Virus record (IMG/VR): IMGVR_UViG_3300008266_000563
Span: 1 to 21,781 of that record
Strand: one strand, 5' to 3'
From: a virus
Length of the DNA stretch: 21,781 nt
Below the pieces are notes generated by a model. That model did not search any database. It had not been told where the DNA came from and was given only the letters and a program-made list of their open reading frames with translations. Shown here piece by piece: positions 12,322 through 20,549 of the stretch; position 1 is the first letter of the stretch; each line of letters starts with the position of its first letter. The position numbers and the translations under genes are program-made.

Positions 12322-12565
12322 GGGTATTAAAAACTCAGTTATTAGAGATGAGTTTGTAGAAGATGTTGCCCGCATGAGATTTGATGTCTGTGATGAATGC
12401 CCAAGTAAAGGAAAAAAATGTGCAGTAAAAGGTACAGCTCCATGTTGTAATGAATGTGGCTGCTCATTAAATTTTAAAACAAGATCTCTTTCTTCAGAAT
12501 GTCCACTTGGTAAGTGGCAAGCAATTGCTACAGAAGAAGAGGAAGATAAACTAGAACAATTATGA
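12272..12565 (+). CDS. Cys-rich zinc-binding protein
   Basis: A 97-aa protein from ATG 12272. A TTG 54 nt upstream would add an unlikely poly-Lys leader and is rejected. Eight cysteines lie at 40, 43, 50, 58, 59, 62, 64 and 77: C-x2-C, a lone Cys, CC-x2-C-x-C, then CPLGKW. Two zinc sites are likely. The ending KTRSLSSECPLGKW is a signature I know from phage proteins near the terminase in Bacteroidota phages and some T4-like phages. The function is not established; a DNA- or protein-binding zinc module is probable. The start lies 50 nt inside the preceding gene and the end overlaps the nuclease ATG (ATGA). Confidence 0.75.
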   Translation: MKAALRAIWENKAQILEGIKNSVIRDEFVEDVARMRFDVCDECPSKGKKCAVKGTAPCCNECGCSLNFKTRSLSSECPLGKWQAIATEEEEDKLEQL

Positions 12566-13398
12566 GCATAGTATTTAATGCAGATGATCACAGTTATGTA
12601 AGTGTAGATCCAAATGATCAGATCAAATGGACTAGTGTAACAACATTGATATCTAGTTTAAAGAAACCTTTTGATGCTAAGAAAGTAGCAGAGAGAGTAT
12701 CTAAGAACAAGAAATCAAAATGGTATGGTGTAGATCCTAAACTTATTGTACAGATATGGGATAATGAAGCTACTAGAGCTACTACACTTGGTACATTCTA
12801 TCATAACCAAAGAGAGTCTGACTTATGCTCATTTGCTTCTATAGAAAGAGAAGGGGTTACTGTTCCTGTATTTAAGCCATATGAAGGAGATAATGGTTTA
12901 AAAATAGCACCATTACAAAAATTAGAACCAGGAGTGTATCCTGAACATATGGTCTATCTCAAGTCAGCAGGCTTGTGTGGACAATCAGATTTAGTTGAAG
13001 TAGTCAATGGTAGAGTTAACATCATTGACTACAAGACTAATAAAGAAATCAAAACAGAATCTTTTAAGAACTGGGAAGGCATGACAGAGAAAATGCTTGA
13101 TCCAGTACAACATTTAGATGACTGCAACTTTAACCATTATGCTTTACAACTCAGTGTTTATATGTATATTATATTAAAGCATAACCCTAAGTTACAAGCT
13201 GGAAAGATATTTATACATCACATTATATTTGAAGTTGACGGTGAAGATCAATATGGTTACCCAATATCTAAACTAGATGTAAATGGTGAACCTATTGTTA
13301 AAGAAGTTATTCAGATGCCGGTGCCATATTTATATGATGAGGTCATCTCAATAATTAACTTTATGAAAGAGTTTCCACACTTAATTAAAAAGAAGTAG
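12562..13398 (+). CDS. PD-(D/E)XK nuclease, RecB/Cas4-like
   Basis: A 278-aa protein with the RecB/Cas4-type nuclease order. GTFYH (His81) comes first, then Glu128 in PEHMVY, Asp143 in GQSDLVE, Asp156-Tyr-Lys158 in NIIDYKTNK, and QLSVY (196-200) matching the QxxxY motif. All catalytic positions are present, so it should be an active metal-dependent DNA nuclease. A four-cysteine iron-sulfur cluster as in Cas4 is not seen. Its position upstream of the terminase suggests a role in processing replicated concatemers or recombination intermediates before packaging, as reported for crAss-like phages, where a nuclease of this class is found close to TerL. Start ATG overlaps the previous stop by ATGA. 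Confidence 0.85.
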   Translation: MSIVFNADDHSYVSVDPNDQIKWTSVTTLISSLKKPFDAKKVAERVSKNKKSKWYGVDPKLIVQIWDNEATRATTLGTFYHNQRESDLCSFASIEREGVTVPVFKPYEGDNGLKIAPLQKLEPGVYPEHMVYLKSAGLCGQSDLVEVVNGRVNIIDYKTNKEIKTESFKNWEGMTEKMLDPVQHLDDCNFNHYALQLSVYMYIILKHNPKLQAGKIFIHHIIFEVDGEDQYGYPISKLDVNGEPIVKEVIQMPVPYLYDEVISIINFMKEFPHLIKKK

Positions 13399-13400
13399 TT

Positions 13401-13709
13401 ATGATATTTTATGAAATAAGAGAGTACAATTCTAATTATCCAGGACGTACTAAGATATTAGCATATAAAGGAATTATATTATTTAGGTATAAGGGAAGAT
13501 TATTAACCTATCTTAAACCTTTAAAAAATAAAACTAAGGGTTTTGAAGATCCTAAAAACCCAGATGTGTATTTACCAAAGGGGTTTATTGTTTGTAGAAA
13601 TGAAAGTTTATTATATCATCAATATTATTTAGCTTCAGGTTTTATAGATGCTTTAAAGAATATATTTGGTATAAAACTAAAACCAAAAACTGAAAATCCA
13701 TTTGCATGA
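13401..13709 (+). CDS. Hypothetical protein
   Basis: A 102-aa basic protein rich in Tyr, Lys and Phe. It begins with IFYEIREYNSNYPGRTKILAYKG, has beta strands IILFRYKGRLLTYL, and ends with a helix YLASGFIDALKNIFGIKLKPK. There is no recognised family, signal peptide or membrane helix. It starts 2 nt after the nuclease and overlaps the next gene by ATGA, so it is surely expressed with the packaging genes. A DNA-binding role would fit its charge but is only a guess. Confidence 0.65.
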   Translation: MIFYEIREYNSNYPGRTKILAYKGIILFRYKGRLLTYLKPLKNKTKGFEDPKNPDVYLPKGFIVCRNESLLYHQYYLASGFIDALKNIFGIKLKPKTENPFA

Positions 13710-14221
13710 TTATAAGACTCTTTGATGTTCAGAATGGTAAAGTAATTCCTACAGAACATTGTTACACACTTAAGGCACTTAAAGATGTCATGGATAATTA
13801 TCCGGATGACTATCTTAAAGTGTATCTATATCTCTTCTATATGACATGTCCTAACCCGGATATGAATCCATTCTTTCATACTCCAGAAGTAGATAAAGAA
13901 CATATCATATTAAAAGAGATAGAAGCAGAATTCTCTACAGAGGATGATGATATACATACAGCTCTTTTATTCTGCCAGAGAATGTATGAAACTCCTACAT
14001 CTAGAGCATACAAGGGTATATCTTCTATGTTAGATAGATTGGGTAGATATATGGAAACAACAACTATCACTGCAGGTAGAGATGGAAATATTAATTCACT
14101 GATTGCTGCAGCAAAAAACTTTGACCAGATTAGAGCATCATTTAAAGGAGTATATAAAGATCTCCAGGATGAACAGTCTAGTAAAGTAAGAGGTGGAATT
14201 GGAATGGCATATGACCAATAA
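13706..14221 (+). CDS. Conserved pre-terminase protein, candidate small terminase
   Basis: A 171-aa protein. It starts IIRLFDVQNGKVIPTEHCYTLKALKDVMDNYPDDYLK and contains YMTCPNPDMNPFF, then acidic STEDDDIHTALLFCQRMYETPTSRAYKGI, then LDRLGRYMETT, AGRDGNINSL, and ends with QSSKVRGGIGMAYDQ. The motif order is familiar from Bacteroidota and crAss-like phages immediately upstream of TerL. Its place 2 nt before terL and its helical build make a small terminase or DNA-recognition packaging subunit plausible, but no HTH is evident. It could instead be a different packaging accessory. Conservation is strong; the function is inferred. Confidence 0.7.
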   Translation: MIIRLFDVQNGKVIPTEHCYTLKALKDVMDNYPDDYLKVYLYLFYMTCPNPDMNPFFHTPEVDKEHIILKEIEAEFSTEDDDIHTALLFCQRMYETPTSRAYKGISSMLDRLGRYMETTTITAGRDGNINSLIAAAKNFDQIRASFKGVYKDLQDEQSSKVRGGIGMAYDQ

Positions 14222-14223
14222 CT

Positions 14224-16428
14224 ATGAGTGAAATCTATCAAGACATACCAACCTATGATAACGGACAATGGACAATCACAAGCTTTGAATCCAGAGAAGA
14301 CTTCAGTAACTTCATATTTGGGGTTTTCAAAGAACCTGGTGAGTACGGCTTCAATGACACTACTAATAAGATATTTATATCAGAGTCCAACAAGTTTAGA
14401 AGTGACGGAGTATATTGCACAGCCCCCTTCAAGTCTAAAGACTTTGTAAACTATTGGGATGATCAAAAAGCAAAATGCAAAAAAGGCATAATAGTTAAAG
14501 ATTCTGGTAACACATGGTTTCTTGCAAGAGAATACTATATGTGGTTAAACTTCTTACCAATCTTTGATAAGGAGCAACAGAAGTTTGACTTTGCTAAAAT
14601 AAGGGATGCACAATATCATATGGCTCTATATGAGTTACTAGCAGAACTTAATTACAAACATGTTGCTATCTTAAAGAAACGTCAGATTGCATCTTCTTAT
14701 TATCATATGGGTAAGCTTATAAACCAGCAGTGGTTTGAAGCAGGGGTTACTCTTAAGATTGGTGCATCACTTAAAGATTATATTAATGAGAAGGGTTCCT
14801 GGAAGTTTTTACAGGAATATGCAGCATTCCTAAATGAGCACACAGCATGGTATAGACCTATGTCTCCAGATAAGGTCATGATGTGGCAACAGAAGATTGA
14901 AGTAAGAAAAGGAGATAGAAAAACAGAAGTTGGTCTCAAAGGTACCATACAAGGTATGTCATTTGAGAAAGATCCAACAAATGGTGTAGGGGGTCCGGTA
15001 AAATACTTCTTCCATGAGGAGGCAGGTATTGCACCTAAGATGGATCAGACATATGAGTATATGCGCCCAGCCATGAGATCAGGTATGGTTACTACAGGTA
15101 TGTTCATTGCAGCAGGATCTGTGGGTGACTTGTCTCAGTGTGAACCACTAAGAGATATGATCTTGAACCCACTTTCAAAAGATATTTATGCAGTTGAAAC
15201 TGATCTTATTGATGAAAAAGGTACTATTGGTATGTCAGGATTGTTTATTCCTGAGCAATGGTCAATGCCTCCCTATATTGATGACTTTGGTAACTCTCTT
15301 GTAACTGAAGCTTTAGAAGCTTTAGATAGACAGTTTGAGCAATGGAAGAAAGAACTTAATCCAGAAGACTATCAGTTAAGGATATCTCAGCACCCTAGAA
15401 ATATTAGAGAAGCATTTGCACATAGATCTGTATCTTTATTTCCTACACACTTAGTTGCTGCACAGCAAAGAAGAATTGAAGAGAAAGAATATGGCTATGA
15501 GTTCTTAGATATTTTTACAGATGAGAATGGTAAAGTTGCAGTTAAGTCTACAGATAAACAACCTATTAAAGAATTTCCGGTATCTAAAAAACTGGAAGAT
15601 AAAACTGGAGTACTTGTTGTATGGGAAAGACCAATTGCTGATCCTACATTTGGTCAGTATTATGCTTCTATTGACCCCGTATCAGAAGGTAAGACAACAA
15701 CATCAGAATCACTCTGTTCTATTTTTATTATGAAAGCTCCTGTAGAAGTAACTAAAGTTACTATGGGAGAAACAGAAACATACATAGAACCAGATAAAAT
15801 TGTGGCTGCTTGGTGTGGTAGATTTGATGATATTAATAAAACTCACCAGAGATTAGAGTTAATTATAGAATGGTATAATGCCTGGACAGTAATAGAGAAT
15901 AACATCTCACTATTTATTCAGTACATGATATCAAGAAAGAAACAAAGATATCTAGTACCTAAGAGTCAGATTATGTTCTTGAAAGATCTTGGTGCAAATG
16001 CTAACGTGTTCCAGGAGTATGGTTGGAAAAACACTGGTACATTATTTAAAGCACACTTATTAAGTTATGCTATTGAATACTGTAAAGAAGAACTAGATGT
16101 AGAAACTAAAACAGATGGTACTGTAGTTAGAACTAAATATGGTATAGAACGTATCCCAGATCCAATGCTACTTAAAGAAATGCAAGAATATGCAGATGGT
16201 GTCAACGTGGATAGACTTGTATCATTTGCAGCATTAGTTGCTTTCATGAGAATACAGCAAGCTAATAGAGGTTATTCTAAGAGAGTCATCATGGATGATG
16301 CTTCTAAAAACTTGCAAAAGTCAGAAAATTTGTTTAAATTAAATAGAAGCCCGTTCCGTCATATGGGGCAGGGTAGATCATCATTGGGTGGAGGTTTACA
16401 GAAATCTGCATTTAAAAATATTAAATAA
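14224..16428 (+). CDS. terL: Terminase large subunit
   Basis: A 734-aa packaging motor and nuclease. The ATPase half has a degenerate Walker A region at 149-164 (ILKKRQIASSYYHMGK, lacking the classical GK[ST] but with K/R and S-S as in crAss-like and T4-like TerL) and Walker B at 259-266 (KYFFHEEAG, with acidic pair Glu265/Glu266). A likely coupling motif is TGMFIAAGSVGD (291-302). The RNase H-like nuclease has Asp484 (SIDPVSEG), Glu558 (VIENN) and Asp663 (VDRLVSFAA), the expected acidic triad. It pumps DNA into the prohead through the portal encoded 5 nt downstream and cuts the concatemer. The gene follows the candidate small terminase by 2 nt. Confidence 0.93.
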   Translation: MSEIYQDIPTYDNGQWTITSFESREDFSNFIFGVFKEPGEYGFNDTTNKIFISESNKFRSDGVYCTAPFKSKDFVNYWDDQKAKCKKGIIVKDSGNTWFLAREYYMWLNFLPIFDKEQQKFDFAKIRDAQYHMALYELLAELNYKHVAILKKRQIASSYYHMGKLINQQWFEAGVTLKIGASLKDYINEKGSWKFLQEYAAFLNEHTAWYRPMSPDKVMMWQQKIEVRKGDRKTEVGLKGTIQGMSFEKDPTNGVGGPVKYFFHEEAGIAPKMDQTYEYMRPAMRSGMVTTGMFIAAGSVGDLSQCEPLRDMILNPLSKDIYAVETDLIDEKGTIGMSGLFIPEQWSMPPYIDDFGNSLVTEALEALDRQFEQWKKELNPEDYQLRISQHPRNIREAFAHRSVSLFPTHLVAAQQRRIEEKEYGYEFLDIFTDENGKVAVKSTDKQPIKEFPVSKKLEDKTGVLVVWERPIADPTFGQYYASIDPVSEGKTTTSESLCSIFIMKAPVEVTKVTMGETETYIEPDKIVAAWCGRFDDINKTHQRLELIIEWYNAWTVIENNISLFIQYMISRKKQRYLVPKSQIMFLKDLGANANVFQEYGWKNTGTLFKAHLLSYAIEYCKEELDVETKTDGTVVRTKYGIERIPDPMLLKEMQEYADGVNVDRLVSFAALVAFMRIQQANRGYSKRVIMDDASKNLQKSENLFKLNRSPFRHMGQGRSSLGGGLQKSAFKNIK

Positions 16429-16433
16429 AGGAT

Positions 16434-19178
16434 ATGCAAATATATAATGCCCTTCAGTTAAAAAAAGGAGCCAAAGCTGAATATAATAAGATAGGTACTA
16501 TTACCCAGCCTTTGCAATTTATTCCTAGTAAGGAAAAGGATGATGAGTGGGCTGCATGGAATTTAGATTGGCTAGAGTGGCAAGGACTAAAACAGATCCG
16601 TAAGAATGCCCGTAGACTAATGAAGAACTACAAACTTGCCAAAGGTATTATTGATAGATCTGATTACATAGTAGAAACAAATAATGAGTATAGAGATATA
16701 GTAGAAACATTAGTTCAAGATGACATTTCTGCATTAGAACTAAAGTTTTATCCTATTATCCCAAATGTTATTAATGTTCTTGTAGCTGAATTTGCTAAGA
16801 GATCTACTAAACTTACCTATAGAGCAGTAGATGAGTATTCATACAATGAGTTATTAGAACAAAAAAGAGCAGCAATTGAAGATGTATTACTTCAAAATGC
16901 AGCAGTAAAAATACAAGCACAACTTCTTGCTAATGGTTTAGATCCTAATTCTGAAGAAGCACAACAACAGTTATCTACAGAAAATCTTAAGACTCTTCCA
17001 GAAATTGAATCCTACTTCAAAAAAGATTACAGATCTATGATTGAAGAATGGGCTACACATCAACATAAAGTAGATGTGGAAAGATTTAAGATGGATGAGT
17101 TAGAAGAAAGAGCATTTAGAGATTCACTTATTACAGATAGAGAGTTCTGGCATTTCCATATGATGGAGGATGACTACCAAGTAGAATTGTGGAATCCAGT
17201 AATTTGTTTTTATCATAAGTCTCCAGATGCTAGATACATTTCTCAAGCAAACTGGGTTGGTAAAACAGACATGCTTACAGCAGCAGATGTTATTGATAAG
17301 TATGGTTACTTAATGAATGAAGAACAGTTAGCTGCATTAGAAGCAATCTATCCAATTAGAGCTGCTGGTTATACAGTTGGTGGATATCAAAATGATGGTA
17401 CATTCTATGATGCTACTAAATCTCATGACTGGAATGTCAATATGCCATCATTAGGTTATAGACAATACACATCTGCTATGGCAGGATCCGTATATGATGG
17501 TGGTGATATTGTACAACAAATTCTTTCTGAAGGTGAAGACTATGTAAATAATGGTGTTGCATATCTTTTAAGAGTAACAACATGTTACTGGAAGTCACAA
17601 AGAAAAGTAGGACATCTTACTAAGATTGAAGAAAGTGGTGAAGTTATTACTGAGATTGTAGATGAACACTATAAAGTAAGTGTTAAACCACAATATGATA
17701 CAAGACTCTTTAAAAATAAAACAAAAGAGACTGTTATTTATGGTGAGCATGTAGACTGGATCTGGATCAATGAGGTATGGGGTGGTGTAAAAATTGGACC
17801 TAACATTCCAAGTTACTGGGGTATGAATAATCCAGGTGGATTAACTCCAATGTACATTGGTGTAAATAAACAAAAAATTGGACCACTTAAGTTTCAGTTT
17901 AAAGGTGATTCAAGTCTTTATGGTTGTAAACTTCCAGTAGAAGGTGCTGTATTTTCAGATAGAAATACTAAGTCTACCGCACTACTTGACTTAATGAAGC
18001 CATATCAGATTGGATACAATATTGTAAACAATCAGATTGCAGACATCTTAGTAGATGAACTTGGTACTATTATTATGCTTGACCAAAATACATTACCTAA
18101 ACATTCACTTGGTGAAGACTGGGGTAAAGGTAATTATGCTAAAGCATATATGGCAATGAAGAATTTCCAAATGCTTCCTCTTGATACATCTATTACAAAC
18201 ACAGAGAATGCATTAAACTTTCAGCATTTCCAAAAACTTGACCTTGAGCAAACAAACAGACTTATGTCAAGGATTAACCTTGCTAACTACTTTAAACAAC
18301 AAGCATATGAAGTGATTGGTGTTAACCCACAAAGAATGGGACAACAGATTTCACAACAAACTGCTACCGGAGTAGAACAAGCAGTTAATGCATCATATGC
18401 ACAGACAGAGGTATTCTTTATCCAACACTGTGACTATTTAATGCCTAGAGTACACCAAATGCGTACAGACTTAGCTCAGTATTATCATTCAACCAATCCT
18501 TCTGTTAGACTATCTTATATTACAACAGCAGATGAAAGTGTAAACTTCCAAATGAATGGTACAGATCTTTTAATGAGAGATCTAAATATTTTTGCTACTA
18601 CTACTGCAAACCATAGAGCTATTCTTGAGCAATTAAAACAAATGGCTCTTCAAAATAATACTACCGGAGCTTCTATCTATGATCTTGGTAAAGTGGTACA
18701 ATCTGACTCTATTGCACAACTTAATAATGCATTAAAATCATCTGAGCAAAAACAACAGCAGATGAAACAACAAGAGATGCAACAGCAACAGCAAATGCAA
18801 GAACAACAAATTCAGGCTCAACAACAAATGGAGCAAATGAAGATTGATGCTCAAATGGCTGAGAAAGAAAAAGATAGACAAAGAGATATCTTAGTTGCAG
18901 AAATTAGAGCAGCTGGTTATGGTTCTATGTCAGATGTTAATCAAAACATGATGTCAGACTATAGAGATGCTATGACAGAGATTAAACAAACTGAACAGTA
19001 TAAAGAACAGACTCAACTTCAGAGAGAAAAAGAGACTAATAGAAATGTTCAACAAGATAAAAAGAATCAGATTGAACGTGAAAAACTACAAGTTCAAAGA
19101 GAAATAGCAGATAAACAATTAGAAATTGCCAGAGAAAATAAGAATAAATATGATGGTAAAAATAATAATCAACAGTAA
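16434..19178 (+). CDS. Portal protein
   Basis: A 914-aa protein directly after terL, the usual place of portal. The N-terminal part has W-rich NLDWLEWQGLKQIRKNARRLMKNYKLAKGIID. The middle contains portal-like features (EFAKRSTK, MMEDDYQVELWNPV, HKSPDARYISQANWVG) and the long stem helices with LMSRINLANYFKQQAYEVIGVNPQRMGQQ. Residues 765-914 are a Gln/Lys/Glu-rich coiled tail with long Q-runs. The length is well above most portals (about 500) but agrees with crAss-like phages, whose portal is near 800-900. It forms the dodecameric gate of the head vertex and docks TerL. Confidence 0.88.
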   Translation: MQIYNALQLKKGAKAEYNKIGTITQPLQFIPSKEKDDEWAAWNLDWLEWQGLKQIRKNARRLMKNYKLAKGIIDRSDYIVETNNEYRDIVETLVQDDISALELKFYPIIPNVINVLVAEFAKRSTKLTYRAVDEYSYNELLEQKRAAIEDVLLQNAAVKIQAQLLANGLDPNSEEAQQQLSTENLKTLPEIESYFKKDYRSMIEEWATHQHKVDVERFKMDELEERAFRDSLITDREFWHFHMMEDDYQVELWNPVICFYHKSPDARYISQANWVGKTDMLTAADVIDKYGYLMNEEQLAALEAIYPIRAAGYTVGGYQNDGTFYDATKSHDWNVNMPSLGYRQYTSAMAGSVYDGGDIVQQILSEGEDYVNNGVAYLLRVTTCYWKSQRKVGHLTKIEESGEVITEIVDEHYKVSVKPQYDTRLFKNKTKETVIYGEHVDWIWINEVWGGVKIGPNIPSYWGMNNPGGLTPMYIGVNKQKIGPLKFQFKGDSSLYGCKLPVEGAVFSDRNTKSTALLDLMKPYQIGYNIVNNQIADILVDELGTIIMLDQNTLPKHSLGEDWGKGNYAKAYMAMKNFQMLPLDTSITNTENALNFQHFQKLDLEQTNRLMSRINLANYFKQQAYEVIGVNPQRMGQQISQQTATGVEQAVNASYAQTEVFFIQHCDYLMPRVHQMRTDLAQYYHSTNPSVRLSYITTADESVNFQMNGTDLLMRDLNIFATTTANHRAILEQLKQMALQNNTTGASIYDLGKVVQSDSIAQLNNALKSSEQKQQQMKQQEMQQQQQMQEQQIQAQQQMEQMKIDAQMAEKEKDRQRDILVAEIRAAGYGSMSDVNQNMMSDYRDAMTEIKQTEQYKEQTQLQREKETNRNVQQDKKNQIEREKLQVQREIADKQLEIARENKNKYDGKNNNQQ

Positions 19179-19267
19179 GTAGCTATATAAGGCAATTTTT
19201 TTACATGCATTATTTTAAATTTCAAAAGTTTATTACTATATTATTCTATAACTAAAACCAACAAAAA

Positions 19268-20521
19268 ATGGAAGAAACCAACAAACCATTTGAGGAAACT
19301 CAGGTACAAGACTCTACAACGGTAGGTCAAGTAGATGTAAACATTGATGAGTTATTTGGAATGCCTGGCGCAGAAAGTGTAATGCTACCAGAAGACCAAG
19401 AAACTGAAAAGACTAAATCTGTATTCTCTAAGGAAACAGTAGACATGTCGTTCTTTGACAAGACTGATGACAAAAAAGAAGATACACCAGAAAAGAAAGC
19501 TGAGGTAGAAGAAACCATTAATGAACTTAATGATCTTATTACTCAAGAAGAAGAAACTGGTAACAAGGGAAGACCAAAAGTAGATAAGTCTGGTCTTTCT
19601 GAGTTAGCATTAAAAATGATTGAAGAAGGTACACTTATTCCTTTTGATGATGATAAACCATTAGAAGAATATACTACCAAAGATTTCAGAGAATTATTTG
19701 AAGCTAACTTTCAAGAAAGAGAAAATAAAATTAGACAAGATACCCCAAGAGAATTCTTTGAAGCATTACCAGAAGAACTTCAATATGCAGCTAAATATGT
19801 AGCTGACGGTGGACAAGATCTTAAGGGTTTATTCAGAACACTTGCACAGGTAGAAGAAATCAGACAACTTGATCCAACTGATGAATATGATCAAGCAGAA
19901 ATTGCAAGACAATATCTACATGCTACAAGATTTGGAACTGCTGAAGAAATTGAAGCAGAAATTGAAGATTGGGCTGATATGGGTAAACTAGAGCAGAAAG
20001 CTAATCAGTTTAAACCAAAGTTAGATAAAATGCAGGAATCTGTAATTGCACAACAACTTGCTGCTCAAGAACAGAAGAAGCATCAACAAGCAGAAGCTGC
20101 TAAAATATATACAGATAGTGTTTATAATACTCTTTCTATTGGTGAATTGAGTGGTGTAAAACTTGATAAAAAAATTCAAAGTTTACTTTACTCAGGATTA
20201 GTTCAACCCAATTACCCATCTATTTCTGGTAAGCCTACTAACTTATTAGGACATCTTCTAGAAAAGTATCAGTTTGTAGAACCAAGACATGACCTTATTG
20301 CTGAAGCTCTTTGGTTGCTTGCAGACCCGGATGGTTATAAAACTAGAATTAAAGACCAAGGTGGTAAAGCAGCTATTGAAAAAACAGTAAGGCAGCTTAA
20401 AACTGAAGAAGCAAGAAAAATTACTTCTTCACATATGGAGGAACAAGAACAGAAGAGAACACCTTCTAGTAAACCTCAAAGAACACTCTCTAGACCAAAT
20501 AACTTGTTCAAGAGATTTTAA
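19268..20521 (+). CDS. Scaffold-like structural protein between portal and capsid
   Basis: A 417-aa acidic, helical, disorder-rich protein. Residues 1-110 are Glu/Asp/Thr-rich with TINELNDLITQEEETG, followed by acidic helices (PREFFEALPEELQYAAKYVADGGQD), a coil-forming centre (AEEIEAEIEDWADMGKLEQK), and a basic, Pro/Ser/Arg C-terminus (SSKPQRTLSRPNNLFKRF) that may bind capsid. Its place between portal and major capsid, its helicity and its charged C-terminal tail resemble phage scaffolding proteins. A structural virion protein occupies this position in crAss-like phages. It starts after an 89-nt non-coding gap, the longest in the head operon. The scaffold call is context-based. Confidence 0.7.
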   Translation: MEETNKPFEETQVQDSTTVGQVDVNIDELFGMPGAESVMLPEDQETEKTKSVFSKETVDMSFFDKTDDKKEDTPEKKAEVEETINELNDLITQEEETGNKGRPKVDKSGLSELALKMIEEGTLIPFDDDKPLEEYTTKDFRELFEANFQERENKIRQDTPREFFEALPEELQYAAKYVADGGQDLKGLFRTLAQVEEIRQLDPTDEYDQAEIARQYLHATRFGTAEEIEAEIEDWADMGKLEQKANQFKPKLDKMQESVIAQQLAAQEQKKHQQAEAAKIYTDSVYNTLSIGELSGVKLDKKIQSLLYSGLVQPNYPSISGKPTNLLGHLLEKYQFVEPRHDLIAEALWLLADPDGYKTRIKDQGGKAAIEKTVRQLKTEEARKITSSHMEEQEQKRTPSSKPQRTLSRPNNLFKRF

Positions 20522-20549
20522 TTAGTAACAATTTAAATTAATATATACA

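Noticed and set aside
12226-12591. Antisense frame on the minus strand with Phe-rich C-terminus
   Set aside because: It is a shadow of the Cys-rich and HU/IHF-like genes; its poly-Phe reflects the poly-Lys codons on the opposite strand.
13876-14268. Antisense frame over the pre-TerL gene
   Set aside because: Low-complexity shadow frame without leader, promoter or neighbours on that strand.
19179-19267. Terminator/promoter in the 89-nt gap before the scaffold-like gene
   Set aside because: A T7 run is present but no stable hairpin precedes it, and no TATATTTG box is found; nothing definite is seen in this gap.
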